A DNA stretch of 64,000 bases from DATKNA01 sp963786765 (GTDB taxonomy: Bacteria; Actinomycetota; Actinomycetes; Actinomycetales; Kineosporiaceae). The stretch is from assembly GCA_963786765.1 (NCBI GenBank), contig CAWBAJ010000010.1, positions 160,348 to 224,347 on the forward strand. Reading direction: 5' to 3'. Shown piece after piece: positions 45,506 to 56,556 of this stretch (positions are counted from its first letter, which is position 1; every line of letters begins with the position of its first letter). A program made the position numbers and the translations under genes. The notes below the pieces were generated by a model that made no database searches, was not told where the DNA came from, and saw only the letters and a program-made list of their open reading frames with translations.

Positions 45506-47540
45506 ATGTCCGACTCCGTGCAGATGCCGGCCCTCGGCGAGTCCGTCACCGAGGGCACCGTGACCCGCTGGCTCAAGCAGGTCGGCGAGCACGTCGACGT
45601 CGACGAGCCGCTGCTCGAGGTGTCGACGGACAAGGTCGACACCGAGATCCCGTCGCCGGTGGCGGGCGTGATCCAGGAGATCCTCGTTTCCGAGGACGAG
45701 ACCGTCGCCGTCGGGACTGCGCTGGCCCGGATCGGGGACGGCTCGGGCGGCGGCGCCGGCGGCGGAGGCGCGGAGCAGGCATCGGCCCAGGAGGCGCAGC
45801 CCCGCACCGAGCCCGCCGCCGACCAGGTGCAGGCCGAGTCGACGGTTCCCACCCCGGACGTCGACGCGCCGCCGGTCCGGCCCTCGTCCACGGAGGTCGA
45901 GGAGCCGGCCGAGCGGCCGCAGCCCACCGCACAGGCGGCCGGGGACGGGCAGCGCGTGCAGATGCCCGCCCTGGGCGAGTCGGTGACCGAGGGCACGGTG
46001 ACCCGCTGGCTCAAGCACGAGGGCGACACCGTGGAGGTCGACGAGCCGTTGCTCGAGGTGTCGACCGACAAGGTCGACACGGAGATCCCGTCCCCGGTCG
46101 CGGGGGTCGTCCACAAGATCCTGGTGGGCGAGGACGAGACCGTCGCCGTGGGTGCCGACCTCGTCGTGGTCGGGCCGGCCGGCGGGCAGGCTCCGGCCGA
46201 GCAGCAGCCGGCCCAACAGGCGGCCGAGCAGGCACCGGAGCAGTCGTCCCAGCAAGTCCAGCAGCAGCAGTTCCAGCAGCAGTCGCCACCGGCCCCCCGC
46301 CCTGCCCCCGCCGCGGCCCCGCCGGCGCCGCCCGCTCCTCCGGCGCCACCCGCTCCTCCGGCGCCACCGGCACCGCCCGCTCCTCCCGCCCCGGCTGCTC
46401 CCGCCCCCGCCGCGCCCGTCTCCGCGAGCGCCGGCTCCGCGCCGATGCAGGACGGCAGCTCCTACGCCGAGTACCCCGCAGCGAACCCGGCACCGGCCGG
46501 CAACGGCCAGCAGAGCCCCGCGCAGGCGCAGTCCGCGCAGGCGCTGCGGTCCCCCGAGGCGCCCGGGCAGCACGCGCACGGCGGGCAGCTCGACCCCTCG
46601 ATGTACGTGACGCCGCTCGTGCGCCGGCTCGCCGCCGAGCACGACGTCGACCTGTCGAGCATCACCGGGACGGGCGTCGGCGGCCGGGTGCGCAAGCAGG
46701 ACGTGCTCGACGCCGCGAAGGCCAAGCAGGCCGCCCAGCAGGCGCAGCAGAGCGCGCCCGCGCCATCGGCCGCGTCCGCGTCCTCTGCCTGCCCCCGCCC
46801 GCGCCGCGGCCGACGCGTCCGGCCTGCGCGGCACGACCGTGAAGATGTCGCGGCTGCGCAAGGTGATCGCTCAGCGGATGGTCGAGTCCCTACAGGTCTC
46901 GGCCCAGCTGACGACGGTCGTCGAGGTCGACGTCACCAAGATCGCCAGGCTGCGGGAGCGCGCCAAGCGCGAGTTCGAGGCACGCGAAGGCGTGAAGCTG
47001 TCGTTCCTGCCGTTCTTCGCGGTCGCCGCGGTGGAGGCGCTGAAGCAGTACCCCGTGGTCAACGCCAGCATCGAGGACGACCAGATCGTCTACCACGCGG
47101 AGGAGCACCTCGGGATCGCCGTCGACACCGATCGCGGCCTGCTGGTTCCGGTCATCAAGGGCGCCGGGGACCTCAACATCGCGGGCATCGCCCGGAAGAT
47201 CGCCGACCTGGCGGACCGCACCCGCAACAACAAGATCACCCCGGACGACCTCGGCGGCGGCACGTTCACGCTCACGAACACCGGCAGCCGTGGTGCGCTC
47301 TTCGACACGCCGATCATCAACCAGCCGCAGGTCGGCATCCTGGGGACGGGCGCCGTGGTGAAGCGTCCCGTCGTGGTGACGGGGGCCGACGGCGAGGAGA
47401 CGATCGCGGTCCGCTCGATGGTCTACCTGGCGATGACGTACGACCACAGGATCGTGGACGGCGCCGACGCCGCCAGGTTCCTCGTCGCCGTCAAGCAGCG
47501 CCTTGAGGAAGGTGCTTTCGAGGCCGACCTCGGCGTCTGA
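45506..47540 (+). CDS. sucB: dihydrolipoamide acyltransferase (E2, sucB/odhB/dlaT type), one frameshift
   Basis: About 677 residues. Two lipoyl domains carry the modified lysines in LEVSTDKVDTEIPSP (K43 and K189), joined by an Ala/Pro-rich linker. The peripheral-subunit-binding domain follows (TPLVRRLAAEHDVDLSSITG, GGRVRKQDVLDA). Near 46795 one base is off in a Pro/Ala-rich run. The catalytic domain then reads VKMSRLRKVIAQRMVES and ends with TYDHRIVDGADAARFL (His and Asp of the active site). In mycobacteria the equivalent protein serves both pyruvate and oxoglutarate-type complexes. It relies on LipA/LipB encoded downstream for lipoate. Confidence 0.92.
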
Positions 47541-47600
47541 GCCCAGGCGTTGGCTTGCCGCACCGGGTTCCGGAGGGCGCGGGGGGACATGCTCTGCGAA

Positions 47601-47637
47601 CGATGGCGCTGCCCCGCATTACGGGGCAGTGCAAACG
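47601..47637 (+). repeat. dispersed hairpin, family 1, copy D
   Basis: Arms CGATGGCGCTGCCCC and GGGGCAGTGCAAACG with some mismatches, 7-nt loop GCATTAC, then a tail GGCGGAGACACATC. It lies between the E2 gene and the epimerase gene, both on the plus strand. It is the most diverged copy. Confidence 0.75.
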
Positions 47638-47801
47638 ATCGGCGGAGACACATCGCCCGCGGCGGCCTTCACCCACCGTGGCCGCCCTTCACCCAACGTA
47701 GGCGGCCTTCTCCCCGGGCGGTTGCAGCCCGAACCCGCCCGCGATCGCCGGTGGAAGGGATTCGGCGGGCGGGGGTGGCAGGCGGCCAGGAGGATGGACC
47801 C

Positions 47802-48697
47802 GTGAAGGTCGTGGTCACCGGCGCGTCCGGTCTCATCGGCTCCGCGCTCGTCGCCCGGCTGCGCGCAGGGGGCCACGACGTCGTGAAGCTCGTCCGCCGC
47901 TCCGCCGACGCCGCGGACGAGGTGTCCTGGGATCCCGGACGGCGGAACCATCGACGTCGAGGGCCTCAGCGGTGTCGAGGCCGCCGTCCACCTCGCGGGA
48001 GCAGGCGTGGGCGACCACCGGTGGACCGAGGAGTACAAGCGGACCATCCGCGACTCTCGCGTGCTCGGCACCCGGACGCTCGTCAAGGCCCTGACCGCGC
48101 TCGAGCCACTCCCCAGCGTGCTCGTCAGCGGCTCCGCCGTGGGCTTCTACGGCGACCGCGGTGACGAGGAGCTCACCGAGGAGTCCGCCGGAGGCAACGG
48201 GTTCCTCGCTGACGTCGTCCGGGCGTGGGAGGCGGAGACCGAGCCGGCGTCCTCCGCCGGCATCCGGGTCGCGATGATCCGCTCAGGGCTCGTGATGTCG
48301 CCATCCGGCGGCGCCTTCGGCCGTCTGCTTCCTCTGATCAAGCTCGGGCTCGGCGGGCCGCTCGGCAACGGCCGGCAGTGGTGGCCGTGGATCACGCTCG
48401 AGGACGAGATCGGCGCGATCGAGTTCCTGCTCACCCACGACGTCGCCGGCCCGGTCAACCTGTCCGCGCCGCACCCGGCGCCACAGAAGGACGTCGTGCG
48501 CGCCATCGCCCGCGCCGACCCACCGGCCCGCGCTCCTGCCCGCGCCCCGGCTCGCGCTGCGCGTCGCCCTCGGCGAGTTCTCCGACGACATCCTCGACAG
48601 CCAGCGCGTGCTGCCACGCCGGCTCCTCGCGGCGGGCTTCACCTTCCGCCATCCCGAGCTGGCCGGCGCCTCCGACTGGCTGCTCCGCCCCCGCTGA
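47802..48697 (+). CDS. TIGR01777-family epimerase-like protein, two frameshifts
   Basis: About 298 residues from GTG 47802. VKVVVTGASGLIGSALVARL is the NAD-binding Rossmann motif, then the frame shifts near 47940. The next frame reads EAAVHLAGAGVGDHRWTEEY, LVSGSAVGFYGDRGDEELTE, MIRSGLVMSPSGGAFGRLLP and WWPWITLEDEIGAIEFLLTH, and a second shift near 48515 leads to the C-terminal GEFSDDILDSQRVLPRRLLA. The family is SulA/YfcH-like short-chain dehydrogenases of unknown reaction. It follows the E2 gene as in mycobacterial dlaT-Rv2216. Confidence 0.85.
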
Positions 48698-48731
48698 CCC
48701 GGCGGCGCCCGCAGCCTCTGGGTCCGAAACG

Positions 48732-50230
48732 TCAGACGACCGCAGAGACCCGCCAGCCCTCGCCGACTCGCACCAGGGTCAGCTGCACCCGGCGGGGCGT
48801 CTGCGCCGGGATCGATCGCACCACCGTCCCGTCGGGACGCACCTGCCTGTACGCGGACGCGGCCACCCGCGCCTCCACCGTCACCCCGTCGCCCGTCGCC
48901 GCCACCACCCGGACGTCGCCCACCGCGAACCGCAGCCCCTGGAGCCGGACGCCGCCCGCGTGCAGCCGGCGGACGAACGCCGCGTCCTGCTCGAGCGCGG
49001 CCGAGCCGGGTGCGTCGACCGCGGCGAGGGCCTCCTCGGACGCCGACGAGAACGCGCCCGCTCGTGCCGCCGCGAGCCCGGCCACCACGGCCGCGACCTC
49101 GCTGAGCGGGCTCGCGGACGGCGGACGCCGACGACAGCGCCGAGCCGGCGGCGGACGCCGCCGGCCGGCCCTCGTTCCCGCCGCCGGTGCGAAGCGCCAG
49201 GGCGAGAGCCGCCGCGACGAGCCCGGCGCCGGCGAGCACGACGCCTCCCGCCACCACCAGGCGGCGCACGCCCGAGGGTTCCGGGGGCGGCTGGAGGACG
49301 GCGCCCGCTGGTGCCGGGAGCGCGGCGGGTCCCGGAGCGCGTGCCGGAGCGGGTGCCGGAGGCGCCGCGGGTCCCGGAGCGGGTGCTGCCGCGGGTCCCG
49401 GAGCGGGTGCTGCCGCGGGTGCCGGAGCCGGTGCCTGAGCCGGTGCCGGAGCGGCAGGGGGACGGCCTGGCAGCGGCCGCCACCCGGGCTTGGCGGGAGC
49501 CGGCGCCGCCGGGGCATCGGCAGTCAGATCGACGGGTCTGCGGTGGGACCGCCCGTGCGGCGAGCTGAGCGACCCGGTCGGGCGTGGGGCGGCGGGCCGG
49601 GTCGGCGGCGACGCAGGCCTCGACGAGGCCGTCCAGCGGGCCGCCGGCCACCAGCGCGTCCCGGAGGAGCCGGCCGAGGGCGAGCACGTCGTCCGCGGGC
49701 GACGGGTAGGCTGGGGCCGGCGTGCTCGCCGGGAACGGGTGCGAGCAGTGCCGCCACGCCGACGTCCGCCAGCACGGGGCGGCCCTGGGCGTCGAAGAGC
49801 ACGTCCCGCGCCGTGAGCCGCCCGTGGACGAATCCGTGCGCGTGCAGGTACGCCAGTGCCCGGGCGACGCCGACCGCCACCGTCGCCGCCTCGCCCGCCG
49901 GCAACGGACCGCGACGCGCCACCAGGGCGGCGAGCGACCCGCCCGGCACCAGATCGACGACCAGCGCCCGGCTGCCGGCGCAGCCGGCCGGTGCCGGCCA
50001 GGTCGACCACCGACCGCAGCCCGGCGACGTTCTCGTGGCGCAGCCGGCGCAGCAGGGCACCCTCCCGCGCCACCGCCTCCGCACCGCCCGCGGGCCGGCC
50101 CACCCGCACCGCGACGGCGTGCGCCGGTCCCGAGGTCGACCGCCCGCCACACCCGGCCGAACCTGCCCCGGCCCAGCTCGGCGTCGAGCACCAGGCCCGG
50201 AACCACCGGCGTCGCCCCCGCGTCGATCAC
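48732..50230 (-). CDS. protein-kinase-like (probable pseudokinase) with Pro/Ala linker and membrane helix; several frameshifts
   Basis: The start is GTG 50230 (MIDAGATPVVPGLVLDAELG, RGRFGRVWRAVDL) as in Hanks-type kinases. After at least three shifts it continues VARGPLPAGEAATVAVGVAR-like text and AYLHAHGFVHGRLTARDV, LFDAQGRPVLADVG, then AADPARRPTPDRVAQLA. HRD reads HGR and DFG reads DVG, so catalysis is doubtful. A Pro/Ala-repeat linker (about 49320-49480) precedes a membrane helix (VVAGGVVLAGAGLVAAALAL) and an extracytoplasmic domain ending RVQLTLVRVGEGWRVSAVV. It resembles actinobacterial pseudokinase-sensor proteins of the envelope. Confidence 0.65.
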
Positions 50231-50346
50231 GCCTGTCCCTCCGCCCGACCCGCAGAGCCCCGCCACCCGCAGGGCCCGGGCGCCAGCATGCCGCATCGGC
50301 CTTCCGAGCAGGTGCCGCGCGTCCACAGGGGCACTACCGTCGGACC

Positions 50347-51674
50347 GTGGTCGAGCCGGCGGAGGTCGTCGTCGTCGGTGCCGGCCTCGCCGGGCTCGCG
50401 TGCGCGCGCCGCCTCAGCGCGGCCGGGGTCGAGGTCACGGTGCTCGAGGCCGCGGACCGGGTCGGCGGCAGGGTGCGCACGGACGTCGTCGACGGGTTCC
50501 GCTGCGACCGCGGCTTCCAGCTGCTGAACCCGGCGTATCCGGAGGTCCGGCGGGTGCTCGACCTGCGGGCGCTGCGGCTGCGCCCGCTGCCCGCCGGAGT
50601 CGTCGTCGCGATCGGGGACCGCCGCCGCCTGCTGGCCGACCCCCGCCGGACCCGGCCCGTCGACGCTTCCCCGCGCCGCCGCCGGGACCCTCGCGACCGT
50701 CCGCTCGCGGCGGGAGGTCGCGGCGTTCGCCCGCTGGGCGCTGCGCGCCGTCCGGGCCCACCCGGCCGACCTCCTGGCGGCCCCGGACGAGCCGTGGGGC
50801 GACGCGCTCGACTCCAGAGGGATCGAGCGGCGAGCTGCGGCACGCCGTCCTCGAGCCGTTCCTCGCCGGGGTGATCGGCGAGCGGGACGGGTCGACGTCC
50901 CGGCGCTACGTCGACCTCCTCGTGCGCTCGTTCGCGCTCGGCCGCCCCGGCGTGCCGTGGGAGGGGATGCAGGCCGTGCCCGACCAGCTCGCCGGGATGC
51001 TGGCAGCCGGGGCGGTCCGGACGGGCGTCCCGGTCACCTCCGTCGAACCCGGCCGGGTGCGCACCCCGGACGGCGAACTCGCCGCGCGGGCCGTCGTCGT
51101 CGCCACCGACCCCGCCGCCGCGCACGACCTGCTCGGCCTGCCAGTGCCGGCCACCCGGGCCCTGACCACCTTCTGGCACGTCGCACCGGGCCGCCGACGC
51201 GCTCCCCGCAGCTGCACGTGGACGGCGACGGCCGCGGGCCGGTCGTCAACACGGTCGTACTCAGCGCGAGCGCGCCCGGGTACTCCCCCGACGACCGGGC
51301 GCTCGTCGCCACGACGGTGCTGGGGGACTGCCGGCGATGCCGGCACCGAGGCCGAGGTCCGCGCCCAGCTGCGGTACGTCTACGGCGCCGACACCAGCGG
51401 TTGGGAGCTGCTGCGCGTGCACGCCCTGCCCCGGGCCCTGACCGCGATGCCGCCGCCGCTCGACGTGCGCCGGCCCGTCGCGCTCGGCAACGGCCTCTTC
51501 GTCGCCGGCGACCACCGCGACTCCGCGTCCAGCCAGGGCGCGCTGGTGTCCGGCCGGCGCGCGGCTGACGCCGTCCTGGAGCACCTCGGCCGCCCCGTGC
51601 CGCCCCGCCCGCCGCTGGACGCCGTCCGCGTGCTGCCACCCTCGCCGGCCCCGGAGGTCGCCCGTGCCCGCTGA
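50347..51674 (+). CDS. NAD(P)/FAD-dependent amine oxidase-like flavoprotein, several frameshifts
   Basis: About 440 residues from GTG 50347. VVVVGAGLAGLACARRLSAA, VEVTVLEAADRVGGRVRTD and GFRCDRGFQLLNPAYPEV show FAD binding. Frames break near 50660, 50815, 51190 and 51330; matching pieces include GERDGSTSRRYVDLLVRSFA, GVPWEGMQAVPDQLAGMLAA, VVATDPAAAHDLLGLPVPAT and NGLFVAGDHRDSASSQGALV. The family includes amine oxidases, phytoene desaturase and UDP-galactopyranose mutase-like proteins. Substrate unknown. Its last codons overlap the start of the peptidase S51 gene by 11 bp. Confidence 0.8.
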
Positions 51675-52406
51675 CGCGCCCACGATCCTCGCGACGTCCG
51701 GCGGCTACGCGCTCAACCCCGAGGGGCGCCGGCGGCTCGACCTGGCGCCGCTCGTGCACCACGCGGTCGAGCTGTCGGGAGTCAGCGGGCGGCGGCCCCG
51801 GATCTGCCACCTCGGCACGGCGGGCGGCGACCAGCGGTCGTTCGCGGCCGAGCTCGACGAGGCGGCACGCGCTGCGGGGTTCGACCTGTCACACCTGCAT
51901 CTGTTCTCGATGCCCAACGTCGAGGACGTCGAGGGGCACCTGCTCGCGCAGGACGCCGTCTGGGTGGGCGGCGGGTCGGTGGCCAACCTGCTCGCGGTGT
52001 GGCGGGTCCACGGGCTCGACGAGATCTTCCGGCGGGTCTGGGAGGCGGGGATCGTGCTCTCCGGCGTGAGCGCGGGCTCGATCTGCTGGCACGCCGGCGG
52101 CACCACCGACTCCTTCGGCCCCGAACTGCGCGCCGTCACGGACGGGCTCGCCCTGCTCCCGTACGGCAACGGCGTGCACTACGACAGCGAGGCGCGGCGG
52201 CGCCCGCTCGTGCACCGGCTCGTCGCGGAGGGCGTGCTGCCGCTGACCTACTGCACGGACGACGGCGTGGGTCTCGTGTACCGCGGCACGGAACTCGTCG
52301 AGGCGGTCAGCGAGCGGCCCGGCGCGGCGGCCTACGTGGTCCGGCGGGACGAGCGGGCGGCGCCGTCGAGGAGCGCATCGAGCCGCGGCGGCTGTCCCCG
52401 CGCTGA
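51664..52406 (+). CDS. peptidase S51 (dipeptidase E-like), frameshift at the C terminus
   Basis: About 247 residues. GTG 51664 overlaps the flavoprotein end. TILATSGGYALNPEGRRR, ICHLGTAGGDQRSFAAELDE, DAVWVGGGSVANLLAVWRVH, and GVSAGSICWHAG with the nucleophile Ser define the S51 family; YCTDDGVGLVYRGTELVEAV follows. Near 52360 the frame slips and the other frame ends AVEERIEPRRLSPR. Members cleave short peptides or cyanophycin; here a cytoplasmic dipeptidase is likely. Confidence 0.85.
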
Positions 52407-52446
52407 GTCGCCCGCCGCCCTGCCCAGCGGGGCTTGCACGGGCTGA

Positions 52447-52511
52447 GCCAGGTTGCACGGCTTCTGCCGGTCCGGAGCCGTCCGGAAGCGGCACAACGCG
52501 TGCAACCTGGC
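52447..52511. terminator. bidirectional terminator hairpin between peptidase and MmpL genes
   Basis: Perfect 13-bp arms, GCCAGGTTGCACG (52447-52459) and CGTGCAACCTGGC (52499-52511), with an inner imperfect stem around CCGGTCCGG. It lies between two converging genes, so it probably ends both transcripts. Confidence 0.7.
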
Positions 52512-52542
52512 CGAGGGCGTGCACGCGGGCGGGCCTCGAAGG

Positions 52543-54826
52543 TCAGCGCGAGGCCGCGACCGGCTCGGGCTCGGGCTCGGTCGGGTCCGCGCCCATCGTG
52601 ATCCGTGGACGTCGCGAGCTTGCTCGGCGGACCAGATCTTCGCGCCGAGCAGGTAGGAGACCGACGGCACGAACAGCGACCGGACGACGGTCGTGTCGAG
52701 CAGCACGCCGAACGCGACGATGAACGCGATCTGGGCCAGGAACAGGATCGGCAGGACGCCGAGCGCCGCGAACGTCGCCGCCAGCACGACGCCGGCGCTC
52801 GTGATGACCCCGCCGGTGACCGCCAGGCCCCTTGAGGATGCCCGGTCTCGTGCCCGCGCGGATCGACTCCTCCCGCACCCGGGTCATCAGGAAGATCGAG
52901 TAGTCGATCCCGAGAGCGACGAGGAAGACGAAGCCGAACAGCGTCACCGCCGGGTCCGACCCGGCGAAGTGGAACACGTGGTTGAACACGAGCGCCGACG
53001 CCCCGAGGGTCGCCGCGAACGACAGCACGTTGCCGACGATGAGGATCAGCGGAGCCACGAGCGCCCGCAGCAGCAGCGCCAGGACGACGAAGATGACCGC
53101 GAGGATGATCGGGATCACCCGGTTCCGGTCGGACTGGCTGATGTCGCGGACGTCGAGGTTCTGCGCGGTGCCGCCGCCGACGAGGGCGTCGGGGCTGACG
53201 GCGTCCAGGTTCGGTCCGCAGCTGAGCGCACCGTCTCCCCCGCGGCGTTCGAGTCCGCGGCGTCCTTGAGCGTCGCCTGGAACTGCACCCGCCCGTCCAC
53301 GACCTTCGGCTGCGGGGTCGCGCCGGGTTGCCCGGCACCCTGCGGCGCGTCCGTCACCGGGACCACGGAGGAGACGCCCGGCGTCTTCTGGATGGTCGAC
53401 GCGATCTCCTGCGCCTTGTCCGCCGGTCCGATGACGATGGTCGGCGTCCCCGACCCGGCCGGGAAGTGCCGGGCGAGGGCGTCGCCGCCGGTCACGGACT
53501 CGACGGTGGTGAGGAACGTGTCCCGCTGCGGGATCCCCGAGGCCTTGAGGGTGGGCAGGAACGCCGCCAGGATCAGCAGGCCCGCGCCGCTGGCGATCGC
53601 GACGGCGCGCGGGTGCTCGCCGACGAGCCGGCTGACCCGGGCCCAGATCCCGCGCGTCTCCGGGCCCTTCGTGCCGACGTGCGGGATCGACGGCCAGAAC
53701 ACCCAGCGGCCGTGCTCCCCCGCGCTGTTCCGGCCGGGCAGCACGAGGAGGGCCGGCAGGAACGTCATGGCGGACAGCAGCGACGCGGCGATGCCGATCG
53801 CGCCGACGGGGCCGAGGCCCTTGGTCGACTGCAGTTCGCTCAGCAACAGGCAGAGCAGGCCGAGGATGACGGTGCCCGCGGACGCGGCGACCGGCTCGAT
53901 CGTCCGCCGCCACGCCAGCCACATCGCCTCGTACCGGTCGTCGTGCCGGCGCAGCTCCTCCCGATAACGCGACACCAGGAGCAGGGCGTAGTCCGTGGCC
54001 GCGCCGATGACGAGGATCGACAGGATGCCCTGGCTCTGCCCGTTGAGCTTGATCACGTCGTTCTTGGCCAGGAAGTACACGACGACGCTCGCCAGCGACA
54101 GCGCGAACAGCGACGTCGCGAGCACGAAGAACGGCACCACTGGGCTGCGGTAGACGATGAGGAGGATCACCAGGACGGCGATCAGCGCCACGATCAGCAG
54201 CGTGCCGTCGATGCCGGCGAACGCCTTGACGAAGTCCGCGATCGTGCCCGCCGGGCCGGCGACGTACACCCGGGTGCCGCCGGCGTCGAACGTCTGGTCG
54301 GCGGAACGGATCGCCTCCACCGATCCCTGGATCGGGCTCGTGCCGTCGGCCAGCGTGGAGAACGACCTGGTTCGCGTCGAAGTTGACGAGCGCCAGGGCC
54401 GCCTTGCCGTCCTTCGAGGGGACCACGACGACCGGACCCGGGAGCGAGGAAGTCGCCCACCTTCCGCGGCGCCGCCCCCTTGACCGGCACCTCGACGTTC
54501 GGGATCCCCTGCGCGAACGCCGTGAACTGCTGCAGCTGGGCGGGGGTCAGCTGCTGGTCGCCCTCGAGCAGCACGAAGGCCGGGAACGTCTGCCGGGAGG
54601 AGAACGCAGCCTGCTCGTTCAGCACCTTGGTCGACTCGGCGTTCGCAGGCAGGAACGACGAGGTGTCGTTGCGCTGCACCTCCGACAACTTGCCGGAGTA
54701 CGGGCCGCCGATGCCGGCGATCGCCAGCCAGACGAGCACGAGGACGGCGGGAAGGATCCACCGCAGCCGCCGGAGGGTGGAGCGCTCGGACGGGGCTGCG
54801 GGGGACTGCGTCGGCACCACGATCAT
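52543..54826 (-). CDS. MMPL-family membrane transporter, several frameshifts
   Basis: About 760 residues from ATG 54826. The N terminus has LRRLRWILPAVLVLVWLAIA and a large extracytoplasmic loop with FSSRQTFPAFVLLEGDQQLT. Helices 2-6 include DGTLLIVALIAVLVILLIVY, the GQSQGILSILVIGAATDYAL motif and SRYREELRRHDDRYEAM. The second half mirrors it, with ALGIDYSIFLMTRVREESI. Frames slip near 54440, 54360, 53220 and 52835. MmpL proteins export lipids or siderophores by proton flow; no substrate gene is adjacent. Confidence 0.85.
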
Positions 54827-54900
54827 CCAGCATTCCAGACCGGCGGCAGGATCGCCCCCCGCAGCCTGAGGACGGGCTGAGACGGACGTACGCTCGGCGC

Positions 54901-55602
54901 ATGGGCAGGTTGGTGTTCGAGCACCTCGGGTTCGGCGAGAACCGGGTGGACTACGAGCACGCCTGGGCCCTGCAGCGCGAGCTGCACGCCCGGGTGGTCG
55001 CGGGCGAGGCGCCGGACACCGTCCTGCTGCTGGAGCACCCGCCCGTGTACACGGCGGGCCGGCGCACCCACCCCGCCGATCGCCCGTTCGACGGGACCCC
55101 GGTCGTCGACGTCGACCGCGGCGGCCGGATCACCTGGCACGGGCCGGGCCAGATCGTCGGCTACCCCATCGTGAAGCTGGCGTCGCCCGTCGACGTGGTC
55201 GCCTACGTCCGGCGCCTCGAGGAGGCCCTGATCAGGGTCTGCGACGACCTCGGGGTCCGCGCCGGCCGGGTCGAGGGCCGCAGCGGGGTCTGGATCGCGG
55301 CCGACGCCCCGTCCGACGAGCAGCCGGGCGGTCGCAGGGAGCGCAAGGTCGGCGCGATCGGCGTCCGGGTCGCGCAGGGCGTGACCATGCACGGGTTCGC
55401 CCTGAACTGCGATCCCGACCTGTCCTGGTTCTCGCGGATCGTTCCGTGCGGCATCCCGGACGCCGACGTGACCTCGCTCGCCGCGGAGCTGGGGCGCGAC
55501 GTGACGGTCGACGAGGCGCTGCCACTGGTGGAGAAGCGGCTCGACGAGGTGGGCCTGGCCGGGGCCGTCAGCGCAGCTGCGGCAGCACCCGCGCCGCGAT
55601 GA
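54901..55602 (+). CDS. lipB: octanoyl-[ACP]:protein octanoyltransferase
   Basis: 233 residues. VLLLEHPPVYTAGRRTHPAD, VDRGGRITWHGPGQIVGYPI, the catalytic Lys in RKVGAIGVRVAQGVTMHGFA, and the nucleophile Cys in IVPCGIPDADVTSL are all present. LipB moves octanoate from acyl-carrier protein to lipoyl domains, then LipA inserts sulfur. lipA lies 2.2 kb downstream, separated by two minus-strand genes. It is intact, without a frameshift. Confidence 0.95.
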   Translation: MGRLVFEHLGFGENRVDYEHAWALQRELHARVVAGEAPDTVLLLEHPPVYTAGRRTHPADRPFDGTPVVDVDRGGRITWHGPGQIVGYPIVKLASPVDVVAYVRRLEEALIRVCDDLGVRAGRVEGRSGVWIAADAPSDEQPGGRRERKVGAIGVRVAQGVTMHGFALNCDPDLSWFSRIVPCGIPDADVTSLAAELGRDVTVDEALPLVEKRLDEVGLAGAVSAAAAAPAPR

Positions 55603-56504
55603 GCTCGATCATCGCGAGGTCGTCGAAGTCGTAGACCTGCAGGTAGACCCGGGTCGGCGCCCACCTCTGCGTAGCGCCCGATCCGGTCGACGAGCTCGCC
55701 AGGCGTCCCGGCGAGGCCGCTGGTCCGGAGCCGGTCGACGTCCTGGCGGGCCGTGCGCGCCCGGGCGGCGACCTGCGCGTCGTCCGCGCCGCAGACGGTA
55801 GTGAGGGCGACGGAGTAGGTCAGCGACGCGGGGTCGCGGCCCTCCGCGGTGCACGCGGACCGCACCCGTTGGTAGGCGGCGGCCACGTCCTCGACCGGAG
55901 CGAAGCCGACGTTGTACTCGGTGGCGTAGCGGGCGGCGAGCCGTGCGCCGCGGGGCTTGGCCGCGCCGCCGACGATGAGCGGCATCGGCGACTGCACCGG
56001 CTTGGGCACCGCCGGACAGTCGCTGAGGCGGTAGTGGGTGCCGTCGAACGAGAACTTCTCCCCGGGCGGGGTCGACCAGAGCCCGGTGACGATCGCGAGC
56101 TGCTCCTCGAACCGGTCGAACCGCTCCTTGGTGCCCGGGAAGGGGATCCCGTACGCCGCGTGCTCGGCCTCGAACCAGCCCGCGCCGAGGCCCAGCTCGG
56201 CCCTGCCCCCCGACATCGCGTCGACCTGTGCGACCTCGATGGCGAGCACGCCGGGCAGCCGGAACGTCGCGGGGCTCACCAGCGTGCCGAGGCGGATCCG
56301 CTTCGTCTCGCGAGCGAGGCCGGCGAGCGTCACCCAGGCGTCCGTGGAGCCCGGGAGCCCGCTGACGTCGCCCATGTGCAGGTAGTGGTCGGAGCGGAAG
56401 AAGGCGTCGAAGCCGCCGTCCTCGGTCGCCTTCGCCACCGCGAGGATCTGGTCGTAGCTGGCCCCCTGCTGGGGCTCGGTGAAGATGCGCAGGTCCACGA
56501 CCAC
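55568..56504 (-). CDS. LLM-class F420-dependent oxidoreductase, one frameshift
   Basis: About 311 residues from ATG 56504. MVVDLRIFTEPQQGASYDQI, GFDAFFRSDHYLHMGDVSG, AQVDAMSGGRAELGLGAGWF and MPLIVGGAAKPRGARLAARY are typical of F420-binding luciferase-like enzymes. Near 55660 the frame shifts; the other frame gives a plausible end VYLQVYDFDDLAMIELIAAR with a stop at 55568, overlapping the lipB end by 35 bp. Substrate unknown. Confidence 0.85.
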
Positions 56505-56556
56505 GAGCCTATGGACGCACCGGTTCCCCCGCCCGCCCGCGCGCCCGCCCGCCCGC

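Noticed and set aside
43646..46861. A minus-strand frame of about 1,070 codons opposite lpdA and the E2 gene
   Set aside because: It is antisense to two clear core genes and is repetitive because the E2 linker is repetitive.
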